Source: an uncultured Dechloromonas sp. | Lineage (GTDB): Bacteria > Pseudomonadota > Gammaproteobacteria > Burkholderiales > Rhodocyclaceae | Direction of reading: 5' to 3' | NCBI GenBank assembly: GCA_937996725.1 | Contig: CALKUR010000195.1 | Coordinates: 1 to 5,185, forward strand | Length of the DNA: 5,185 nucleotides | Part shown: one piece after another, positions 1-5,185 of the stretch | Numbering within the stretch: position 1 is the first letter of the stretch | Layout: every line of letters starts with the position of its first letter | Position numbers and translations under genes: made by a program | Notes under the pieces: generated by a model | The model's input: the letters and a program-made list of their open reading frames with translations, nothing else | Database searches by the model: none | Told to the model about the DNA's origin: nothing

Positions 1-3000
1 ATATCGTGATGCGGCGGTGGCGAGATCAGCCCAACACCCGGCACCGAGTGGCGCAGGAAGCCGATGTATTCGCTTACCTTGTGACCTGGCAGCTGACCGC
101 CTTCACCTGGCTTAGCGCCCTGGGCCATCTTGATCTGGATCTGGTCCGAATTGGCCAGATATTCAGCGGTCACGCCGAAACGACCCGAGGCCACCTGTTT
201 GATCGACGAGCGCAGCGAGTCGCCGGCCTTCAGCTCGATATCACGTTCGATACGACCCTTGCCGATGATGTCGGAGAGCATTTCGCCCGCCTTGACCTTG
301 CGGAAACGGCCGGCATCTTCGCCGCCTTCACCCGTGTTCGACTTGCCGCCGATCCGGTTCATGGCGATGGCCAGTGTCGTGTGCGCTTCAGTCGAGATCG
401 AACCCAGCGACATTGCACCCGTGGCGAAACGCTTGACGATTTCGCTGGCTGGCTCGACTTCATCGATGCTGATCGATGGGCCCGCCGGTTTGATTTCGAA
501 CAGACCACGCAGCGTCATGTGGCGCTTGGTCTGATCGTTGATGATACGAGCGTACTCTTCAAAGGTTTCGTACTTGCCCGAACGCGTGGCGTGTTGCAAC
601 TTGGCGATCGCATCCGGCGTCCACATATGCTCTTCACCGCGGATACGGAAGGCGTACTCGCCGCCGGTTTCCAGTAGATGGTTCAGCACGGGGTCATGAG
701 CAAACGCACGGTCATGCACGCGCAGCGCTTCTTCGGCGACTTCATCCAGGCCGATACCTTCAACTTGGGTAGCGGTACCCGTAAAGTATTCCTTCACGAA
801 CTCGGAAGCCAAACCAATGGCTTCGAAGATCTGGGCACCGTTATACGACTGGTAGGTCGAAATACCCATCTTCGACATGACCTTGCGTAGACCCTTGTTC
901 ACAGCCTTGATGTAACGCTTACCAGCTTCGTACGCCGACAGCGCGCCCGGCAGTTCACCAGCGACATCAGCAATGGTGTCAAAGGCCAACCACGGGCACA
1001 CGGCTTCTGCGCCGTAACCGGCGAGCAGCGCAAAGTGATGCACTTCACGTACCGAACCCGAATCCACCACCAAACCGGTCGAGGTGCGCAGGCCAGTCTT
1101 GACCAAGTGTTGATGCACAGCGCTCGTCGCCAGCAGCGCCGGAATCGGCGCACGTTGACGATCGACATTGCGATCCGACAGGATCAGCACGTTGTAACCT
1201 TCGCCCACGCTCGCTTCGGCACGAGCACACAGGGCTTCCAGTGCGGCTTTCGAACCTTCGGCGCCTTCAGCGGCCGAAAAGGTCATGTCCAACACCAAGG
1301 CACGGAACTTGCCATTGGTGAGCTTGTCGATCTGACGCAGCTTGGCCAGGTTGGCCGAAGTCAGCACCGGCTGATCGACTTCCAAACGCAGCGGCGGTTC
1401 TTCGCCCGGCTTGACGTCGATGCCCAACAGGTTCGGACGCGGGCCAATGAACGACATCGTCGACATCACGATCTCTTCGCGGATCGGATCAATCGGCGGG
1501 TTCGTCACCTGCGCAAACAGCTGCTTGAAGTAGTTGTAGAGCGGCTTATCTTTATCCGACAGCACGGGCAGCGGGCTATCGTTACCCATTGAACCGGTGG
1601 CCTCTTCGGCATTGCTGGCCATCGGTTCGAGGATGAACTTGAGGTCTTCCTGCGTGTAGCCGAATGCCTGTTGCGTATGCAGCAGCGATTCGCGCAGACC
1701 TTCGTTATCCTCGACTTCCGGCAGGTTTTCCAGATGCTGACGGCTCTGCTCGATCCACTGGCGATACGGACGAGCGCTCGAAATGCTGCGCTTCAGTTCT
1801 TCATCGTCAATGATGCGGCCCTGTTCCAGATCGATCAGGAACATCTTGCCCGGTTGCAGGCGCCACTTCTTGTTCACTTCTTCTTGCGGGAAGGTCAGCA
1901 CGCCCATTTCCGAAGCGAGCATGACGATGCCGTCGTCAGTAATCTGGTAGCGCGCCGGACGCAGACCATTACGATCCAGCGTGGCGCCAATCATGCGGCC
2001 ATCGGTAAAGGCCACAGCGGCCGGGCCGTCCCACGGCTCCATCATTGCAGCGTTATATTCGTAGAATGCGCGACGCTCTTCGTCCATCAGCGGGTTTTCG
2101 GCCCAGGCTTCCGGAATCAGCATCATCATGGCTTGCGGCATCGAGTAGCCACCCATCACCAGCAGTTCAAGCGCGTTGTCGAAACTGGCCGAATCCGACT
2201 GACCTTCGACAATCAACGGCCACAGCTTGTCCAGGTCTTCCGCCAACCATGCCGACGACATCGCCTTTTGACGGGCGCGCATCCAGTTAACATTGCCGCG
2301 AACCGTGTTGATTTCGCCGTTGTGGGCAATCATGCGGAACGGGTGAGCCAGATCCCAAGTCGGGAAGGTGTTGGTCGAGAAACGCTGGTGCACCAGCGCA
2401 ATGGCCGAGACCAAAGCGGGGTCTTGCAGATCTAGGAAGTAAGCGCCCACTTGGTTCGCCAGCAACATGCCCTTATAGACCATGGTGCGCGACGATAGCG
2501 ACGGTAGATAGAACTGCTTGCCATCGTCCAGCTTGAGCTTGCGCACGGCATGTTCTGCGCGCTTACGCACCACGAACAGCTTGCGTTCGAAGGCGTCTTG
2601 ATCCTTCAGCGAATCAGGACGGCCGATAAAGACCTGGCGCGTGACGGGTTCAAGATCACGGGCAGCTTCGGCCAAAATGGTGTTGTCGACCGGCACATCG
2701 CGCCAGCCAAGGAATTCAAGACCTTCTTCATGAATAATGCGTGCCAGCACCGATTCACAGGCTTTACGGCCGGTAATCGATTGCGGCAGAAAGACATTGC
2801 CAACGGCATAGTGACCGAACGGAGGCAGGCGCAGCCCTTGTTTGGCGCGCTCCGCACGTAGAAATGCGTCCGGCAGCTGAATCAGGATCCCGGCACCATC
2901 ACCGAGCAGCGGATCGTAGCCTGTGGCACCGCGGTGTTCCAGGTTTTCAAGAATGAGCAGACCTTGTTCAACGATCTCGTGGCTTTTCTCGTTCTTGATA

Positions 3001-3077
3001 TGCGCAACAAAACCGACGCCACACGCGTCGTGTTCATTAGCCGGGTTGTATAGACCCTGGCGCTCTGGTGCTCCCAT
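1..3077 (-). CDS. gltB: Glutamate synthase (NADPH) large subunit, 3' end cut by window edge
   Basis: This is the alpha subunit of glutamate synthase (GOGAT), a cytoplasmic enzyme. It hydrolyses glutamine, channels the ammonia to 2-oxoglutarate and makes two glutamates, taking electrons from the GltD subunit. I translated 1025 uninterrupted codons; the family is usually near 1,500, so the last third lies outside the window. The start is firm: in-frame TAG and TGA stops lie at 3092-3090 and 3095-3093, with a good ribosome site between them and the ATG. Cys19 (HDACGVGF) should become the N-terminal nucleophile after an 18-residue leader is removed. The class II amidotransferase domain spans about 19-430, with RFSTNTFPTW at 232-241 and NGEINTVRGN at 253-262. 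The central domain is about 490-775. The FMN/synthase domain starts near 855, with GAMSLGSIS at 887-895 and GGKSNTGEGGED at 910-921, and reaches PPPHHD at the edge. The 3Fe-4S cysteines lie beyond the window. gltD is expected next but is not visible. Confidence 0.98.
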   Translation of the reverse strand, partial: MGAPERQGLYNPANEHDACGVGFVAHIKNEKSHEIVEQGLLILENLEHRGATGYDPLLGDGAGILIQLPDAFLRAERAKQGLRLPPFGHYAVGNVFLPQSITGRKACESVLARIIHEEGLEFLGWRDVPVDNTILAEAARDLEPVTRQVFIGRPDSLKDQDAFERKLFVVRKRAEHAVRKLKLDDGKQFYLPSLSSRTMVYKGMLLANQVGAYFLDLQDPALVSAIALVHQRFSTNTFPTWDLAHPFRMIAHNGEINTVRGNVNWMRARQKAMSSAWLAEDLDKLWPLIVEGQSDSASFDNALELLVMGGYSMPQAMMMLIPEAWAENPLMDEERRAFYEYNAAMMEPWDGPAAVAFTDGRMIGATLDRNGLRPARYQITDDGIVMLASEMGVLTFPQEEVNKKWRLQPGKMFLIDLEQGRIIDDEELKRSISSARPYRQWIEQSRQHLENLPEVEDNEGLRESLLHTQQAFGYTQEDLKFILEPMASNAEEATGSMGNDSPLPVLSDKDKPLYNYFKQLFAQVTNPPIDPIREEIVMSTMSFIGPRPNLLGIDVKPGEEPPLRLEVDQPVLTSANLAKLRQIDKLTNGKFRALVLDMTFSAAEGAEGSKAALEALCARAEASVGEGYNVLILSDRNVDRQRAPIPALLATSAVHQHLVKTGLRTSTGLVVDSGSVREVHHFALLAGYGAEAVCPWLAFDTIADVAGELPGALSAYEAGKRYIKAVNKGLRKVMSKMGISTYQSYNGAQIFEAIGLASEFVKEYFTGTATQVEGIGLDEVAEEALRVHDRAFAHDPVLNHLLETGGEYAFRIRGEEHMWTPDAIAKLQHATRSGKYETFEEYARIINDQTKRHMTLRGLFEIKPAGPSISIDEVEPASEIVKRFATGAMSLGSISTEAHTTLAIAMNRIGGKSNTGEGGEDAGRFRKVKAGEMLSDIIGKGRIERDIELKAGDSLRSSIKQVASGRFGVTAEYLANSDQIQIKMAQGAKPGEGGQLPGHKVSEYIGFLRHSVPGVGLISPPPHHD

Positions 3078-3084
3078 GTGGTTT

Positions 3085-3091
3085 TCCTTCT
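3085..3091 (-). promoter_or_regulatory. Ribosome binding site of gltB
   Basis: AGAAGGA lies 7 bases upstream of the gltB ATG, a good match in sequence and spacing to the 16S rRNA tail. It follows directly on an in-frame TGA-TAG pair, so no longer N-terminus is possible. It is the only clear Shine-Dalgarno sequence in the window; aroK and aroB lack one. Confidence 0.85.
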
Positions 3092-3107
3092 ATCAATCCA
3101 TGAACCC

Positions 3108-3122
3108 GCCGGCCAAACCGGC
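3108..3122 (-). repeat. Short hairpin in gltB leader, GCCGG/CCGGC
   Basis: A perfect 5-base GC-only inverted repeat with a 5-base loop lies 16 bases upstream of the Shine-Dalgarno sequence in the predicted gltB leader. No T-run follows, so it is not an intrinsic terminator. The ribosome site stays outside the stem. It could stabilise the leader RNA or be chance; I see no known riboswitch or attenuator around it. Confidence 0.4.
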
Positions 3123-3142
3123 ACTGCACAAAAGTGATCCCC

Positions 3143-3169
3143 GTTCGGGTGCGATGCACCAAAACGAAC
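3143..3169 (-). repeat. Nested inverted repeat at the predicted gltB transcription start
   Basis: The outer arms GTTCG (3143-3147) and CGAAC (3165-3169) enclose perfect inner arms GGTGC (3148-3152) and GCACC (3156-3160) around a 3-base loop, with four unpaired bases on one side (3161-3164). The predicted start from the downstream promoter is about 3168. The element would therefore either form a stem-loop at the extreme 5' end of the mRNA or act as an operator overlapping the start. The pairing is seen directly; the function is inferred. Confidence 0.5.
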
Positions 3170-3174
3170 CGGCC

Positions 3175-3204
3175 AATATACGCCCAAACCCCCTTCCAAT
3201 TCAA
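3175..3204 (-). promoter_or_regulatory. Predicted sigma-70 promoter of gltB
   Basis: The -35 box TTGAAT (3204-3199) matches 4 of 6 consensus bases and the -10 box TATATT (3180-3175) matches 5 of 6, separated by 18 bases. Transcription would start near 3168, giving a leader of about 90 bases before the gltB ATG. This is the best vegetative promoter I could find in the gap. It would drive gltB separately from the pilQ-aroK-aroB unit. The 18-base spacing is slightly above the preferred 17. Confidence 0.6.
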
Positions 3205-3218
3205 GACGCTGCAGCGCA

Positions 3219-3232
3219 AAAACCGGCGTTTT
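3219..3232 (-). repeat. Inverted repeat AAAAC-N4-GTTTT upstream of gltB -35 box
   Basis: This perfect 5-base inverted repeat with a 4-base CGGC centre is centred about 57 bases upstream of the start predicted for the downstream promoter. Activators often bind at such a distance. The stem is too A/T-rich to be a convincing RNA terminator. It may be an operator half-pair or chance. Confidence 0.3.
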
Positions 3233-3252
3233 CCCGAATTTTTTTAGGGGAA
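3231..3252 (-). repeat. Inverted repeat TTCCC-N12-GGGAA around a 7-base A/T tract
   Basis: The arms TTCCC (3231-3235) and GGGAA (3248-3252) flank an A/T tract with seven consecutive T on the plus strand (3239-3245). It lies between the two predicted gltB promoters. The layout could suit a DNA-bending or regulator site, but the arms are short and this is only suggestive. Confidence 0.25.
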
Positions 3253-3277
3253 TGGCGTGTATGACACATCTGGTTAC

Positions 3278-3293
3278 GCAACGACCGTGCCAG
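3278..3293 (-). promoter_or_regulatory. Predicted sigma-54 (RpoN) -24/-12 promoter of gltB
   Basis: The minus strand reads CTGGCACG (3293-3286), four bases, then TTGC (3281-3278). This matches every fixed base of the sigma-54 consensus TGGCACG-N4-TTGC, with the obligatory 10 bases between GG (3291-3290) and GC (3279-3278). The expected start is near 3266, giving a leader of about 190 bases before gltB. It lies between the aroB terminator and gltB and points at gltB. Sigma-54 needs an upstream enhancer-binding activator such as NtrC; I found no convincing NtrC dyad upstream, so the activator is unknown. Confidence 0.7.
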
Positions 3294-3295
3294 AA

Positions 3296-3310
3296 CCTCC
3301 TCAACGGAGG
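3296..3310 (-). repeat. Inverted repeat CCTCC/GGAGG just upstream of the -24 element
   Basis: CCTCC (3296-3300) and GGAGG (3306-3310) form a perfect 5-base dyad with a 5-base centre, ending two bases before the sigma-54 -24 element. In RNA reading through from aroB the GAGGAGG part looks like a ribosome site, but no plausible gene follows it. It could be an operator or chance. Confidence 0.25.
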
Positions 3311-3329
3311 CTGACCAACGATATTGCCT

Positions 3330-3349
3330 AAAAATTAAGCGCCCGCTTA
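3330..3349 (-). terminator. Intrinsic terminator overlapping the aroB stop codon
   Basis: The arms TAAGC (3349-3345) and GCTTA (3340-3336) pair perfectly around a GGGC loop, and TTTTT (3334-3330) follows one base later. The first arm contains the aroB TAA. The stem is short with only two G-C pairs, so termination may be partial. It fits as the end of the pilQ-aroK-aroB unit because gltB has its own promoters just downstream. Confidence 0.55.
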
Positions 3350-4501
3350 GAGGCCGTTAGGCGGTACCGCGCTACGGTCTGCTTTATCGGCCAAACTGCT
3401 GCTAATTGCCGTCAAAATGGCGGCATCGTCGGCCTCTGCCGATACCACCGCATGGCCAACCGCCTTCAGCAGCACTAGGCGCATGATACCGGCGCTGACC
3501 TTCTTGTCATGACGCATCAAGTCCAGGTAGCGCTCGGCTGAAGCTTCCGGCGTCGCCGCCAGCCACGGACCCGCCACCGGTAAACCAACTTGCTGAAACA
3601 ACGCTTTAACGCGCGCCACGGCTGCCGGGTCGATCCAGCCCAACTGCTGCGAAAGCAAAGACGCCATCACCGTACCCGCGCCCACGGCTTCGCCATGCAG
3701 CCAGCTACCATAGCCCATACCCGTTTCGATGGCATGGCCAAAAGTGTGGCCCAGATTCAACAGCGCCCGCTCGCCGGCTTCACGCTCATCGCGCGCAACC
3801 ACCTCAGCCTTGTGTGCACACGATTGGTAAACCGCCTGCGCCAGCAACGTTTTATCCCGCTGCATCAGGCCGTCGGCATGCTGTTCCAGCCAGCGGAAGA
3901 AGGCTTCGTCACGAATCAAGCCATACTTGATCACTTCCGACATGCCCGCCGCCATTTCACGCGGCGGCAGGGTATCCAGCGTATCCAGATCGGCCAGCAC
4001 CAGCTTCGGCTGGTAGAAAGCACCGATCATGTTCTTTCCGAGCGGATGATTGATGGCAGTCTTTCCGCCCACCGATGAATCCACCTGCGACAGCAGCGTG
4101 GTCGGCACCTGAATAAACGGCGCACCACGCTGATAGCAAGCTGCTGCAAAACCCACGAGGTCACCAATCACACCGCCGCCCAGGGCGATCAGCGTGGTGC
4201 CACGCTCACAGTGGCGCTCCAGCAGCGCATCAAAAACCGTATTGAGCGTCTCCCACGACTTGTATTCTTCACCATCGGGGAGCACCACCGAAAACGCCGG
4301 GCAATCCAACCGGGCCAGCGTGGCCATCACCTTGTCGAGGTACAACGGTGCCACCGTCGTATTGGTAATCACCACTGCGCCCATCTTGGAGTTCAGATGC
4401 GGCCGCCACAACTCGGCGTTACCCAACAGGCCACAGCCAATATGAATGGGGTAGCTGCGCTCGTCGAGCGCGACGGTCAGAGTCTGATGCGATGAATTCA
4501 T
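3347..4501 (-). CDS. aroB: 3-dehydroquinate synthase
   Basis: AroB is the second enzyme of the shikimate pathway. It converts DAHP to 3-dehydroquinate in the cytoplasm using bound NAD+ and a divalent metal. The 384-residue product is only slightly longer than usual. The NAD-binding loop GGGVIGD is at 108-114. The core block includes SQVDSSVGGKTAINHPLGKN from 138 to 157. The expected metal ligands are Glu189 (MSEVIKYG), His252 (LGHTFGH) and His269 (WLHGEA). The substrate-contacting Lys147, Lys192 and Asn249 are present. The last 15 or so residues look like a non-conserved tail. The start is bounded by an in-frame TGA 24 bases upstream. No Shine-Dalgarno sequence precedes it, so translation may depend on coupling to aroK. 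aroK ends 40 bases upstream, and a terminator overlaps the aroB stop codon. No frameshift or missing residue was seen. Confidence 0.98.
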   Translation of the reverse strand: MNSSHQTLTVALDERSYPIHIGCGLLGNAELWRPHLNSKMGAVVITNTTVAPLYLDKVMATLARLDCPAFSVVLPDGEEYKSWETLNTVFDALLERHCERGTTLIALGGGVIGDLVGFAAACYQRGAPFIQVPTTLLSQVDSSVGGKTAINHPLGKNMIGAFYQPKLVLADLDTLDTLPPREMAAGMSEVIKYGLIRDEAFFRWLEQHADGLMQRDKTLLAQAVYQSCAHKAEVVARDEREAGERALLNLGHTFGHAIETGMGYGSWLHGEAVGAGTVMASLLSQQLGWIDPAAVARVKALFQQVGLPVAGPWLAATPEASAERYLDLMRHDKKVSAGIMRLVLLKAVGHAVVSAEADDAAILTAISSSLADKADRSAVPPNGL

Positions 4502-4541
4502 GCTGCCATTGTAGCCCGAGCGTCAGAACAACGAAGCGACT

Positions 4542-5090
4542 TCAGGCCAGCTTGCCCGCCTTGGTCAGCGCATTCACGATCGCCTGTACCACTTGCTGGG
4601 GCGCACCACGGCCCGTTTCCACGACCGCATGTGCCACTTCCCGATAAAGCGGGTCGCGCACGGTATGCAGTTCGCGCAGGCGTGCCAGCGGATCCGCCAC
4701 ATTCAGCAATGGGCGGCTCTTGTCATGTCGGGTGCGTTCCGCTAGCAACTCTGGCCGCGCACTCAGATACACCACAAAACCCTGATGACGCAGCAGCTCA
4801 CGGTTCTCAGGGCGCAGCACAATCCCGCCACCTGTGCTCAGCACCACATCGGGCTCCTGTGCCAGATCCGCCAGCACCTCTTGCTCGCGTTTACGGAACC
4901 CATCCTCACCCTCGATCTCGAAGATCACAGGGATCGTCACGCCATTACGCTTTTCAATCTCATGATCCGTATCGACAAAGGTCTTACCCAAACGTCGCGC
5001 CAACAAACGGCCGACGGTCGACTTGCCGGCGCCCATGAGGCCGACAAGGAACACATTCGGAGGAGAGTTTTGAAGGTGAGTATCAGTCAT
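4542..5090 (-). CDS. aroK: Shikimate kinase
   Basis: AroK phosphorylates shikimate to shikimate 3-phosphate with ATP, the fifth step of the shikimate pathway, in the cytoplasm. At 182 residues it has the normal size for this P-loop kinase. The Walker A motif GLMGAGKST is at 17-25. Shikimate binding is shown by Asp40/Asp42 (VDTDHEIE), Arg66 (GFRKRE), the GGG turn at 87-89 and Arg145 (RDPLY). The lid carries DKSRPLL at 123-129, with the nucleotide-contacting Arg126. Its neighbour on this side, pilQ, ends 11 bases upstream, which suggests co-transcription. No Shine-Dalgarno sequence precedes the ATG. The name aroK rather than aroL follows from the pilQ-aroK-aroB context. No promoter of its own is evident. 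Confidence 0.97.
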   Translation of the reverse strand: MTDTHLQNSPPNVFLVGLMGAGKSTVGRLLARRLGKTFVDTDHEIEKRNGVTIPVIFEIEGEDGFRKREQEVLADLAQEPDVVLSTGGGIVLRPENRELLRHQGFVVYLSARPELLAERTRHDKSRPLLNVADPLARLRELHTVRDPLYREVAHAVVETGRGAPQQVVQAIVNALTKAGKLA

Positions 5091-5101
5091 ACAAAGTTTG
5101 G

Positions 5102-5185
5102 TTACTGACTGCCGGCCATGATCTGCGGTGAAATAAACACCAACAACTCGCGACGTTGTTCAGTCGTAGAACGGTATTTGAACAG
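5102..5185 (-). CDS. pilQ: Type IV pilus secretin, C-terminal 27 residues only
   Basis: The minus strand is open from the window edge to a TAA at 5104-5102. The 27 residues include LFKYRSTTEQRRELLVFISP and end in MAGSQ. The pattern of a short polar stretch followed by ELLVFISPQI is the usual C-terminal end of the secretin barrel domain, where PilQ proteins carry ELLIFITPRI-type sequence. PilQ forms the outer-membrane pore through which type IV pili are extruded. The assignment to PilQ rather than another secretin rests mainly on the conserved pilQ-aroK-aroB order. The rest of the gene lies outside the window, so nothing can be said about its AMIN or secretin domains. Confidence 0.85.
   Translation of the reverse strand: MFKYRSTTEQRRELLVFISPQIMAGSQ

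Noticed and set aside
6..677. Plus-strand open frame of 223 codons
   Set aside because: It lies fully antisense to the FMN-domain end of gltB, and the protein has no recognisable family. The frame is a by-product of gltB codon bias.
1035..1592. Plus-strand open frame of 185 codons
   Set aside because: Antisense to gltB, rich in Arg, His and Gln as expected for reverse-strand shadows; no domain or ribosome site.
1671..2435. Plus-strand open frame of 254 codons, the longest on that strand
   Set aside because: Antisense to the gltB amidotransferase and early central region. It has the typical His/Arg/Gln-rich shadow composition, and the strand beneath it codes for perfectly conserved GltB motifs.
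2550..2861. Plus-strand open frame of 103 codons
   Set aside because: Antisense to the N-terminal part of gltB, with no family resemblance.
3091..3103. Possible IHF site (TATCAA plus spacer)
   Set aside because: The second part of the consensus (TTR) is not matched, and the position at the ribosome site is unsuitable for promoter looping.
3155..3160. TGCACC as a possible NtrC binding site
   Set aside because: Only one half-site is present. The second half GGTGCA at the right spacing is absent, and the local dyad has the opposite polarity.
2882..3304. Minus-strand open frame of 140 codons bridging the gap and the start of gltB
   Set aside because: It is in a different frame from gltB, begins at a TTG inside the sigma-54 promoter region and overlaps the well-supported gltB N-terminus. 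No conserved motif was seen.
3361..3370. 10-base perfect palindrome GCGGTACCGC
   Set aside because: It lies inside the last codons of aroB and is well explained as coding sequence; single copy, no partner element.
3590..4078. Plus-strand open frame of 162 codons
   Set aside because: Antisense to aroB across the metal-binding region; shadow composition.
4502..4541. TACAAT as a -10 box for an aroB promoter
   Set aside because: No -35 box at a suitable distance, and the transcript would start at or inside the aroB start codon.
4785..5108. Plus-strand open frames opposite aroK (also 4631-5038)
   Set aside because: Both are antisense to the P-loop and shikimate-binding part of aroK and have no recognisable domain.
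1..5185. Neisserial DNA uptake sequences, insertion sequences, CRISPR repeats, tRNA genes
   Set aside because: I looked for GTCTGAA-type uptake motifs, terminal repeats, regular spacers and tRNA-like folds on both strands and found none.

Overview
The window reads as chromosomal housekeeping DNA from a betaproteobacterium. The AroB, AroK and GltB proteins resemble those of Neisseriales and Burkholderiales. By eye the base composition is moderately GC-rich, somewhat above half. The genus cannot be fixed from this sequence. Every supported gene lies on the minus strand, so the biological reading order runs from high to low coordinates.

Reading that way, the window opens with the last 27 codons of a secretin gene, most likely pilQ, the outer-membrane pore of the type IV pilus (5185-5102). 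After 11 bases comes aroK, shikimate kinase (5090-4542), and after another 40 bases aroB, 3-dehydroquinate synthase (4501-3347). The order pilQ-aroK-aroB is a well-known conserved arrangement in beta- and gammaproteobacteria. Here the three genes look like the tail of one transcription unit. It ends in a small hairpin plus T-run that overlaps the aroB stop codon (3349-3330).

A gene-free stretch of 269 bases follows (3346-3078) and is the most interesting part of the window. It holds a near-consensus sigma-54 (-24/-12) promoter (3293-3278) and, about 100 bases downstream, a sigma-70-like promoter (3204-3175). Several short inverted repeats, a clear Shine-Dalgarno sequence and a pair of in-frame stop codons that fix the next start are also present.

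The rest of the window (3077-1) is gltB, the large subunit of NADPH-dependent glutamate synthase. It is open without interruption for 1025 codons and runs off the window edge inside the FMN/synthase domain. GltB transfers the amide nitrogen of glutamine to 2-oxoglutarate. AroB and AroK supply the shikimate pathway towards chorismate and aromatic amino acids. The two units are neighbours but appear to be controlled separately.

I found no mobile element, CRISPR array, RNA gene or unfamiliar protein family. The long plus-strand open frames are all antisense shadows of gltB, aroB and aroK. The window does not support a claim of a new biological system. The points worth checking are all regulatory and sit in the gltB upstream region.
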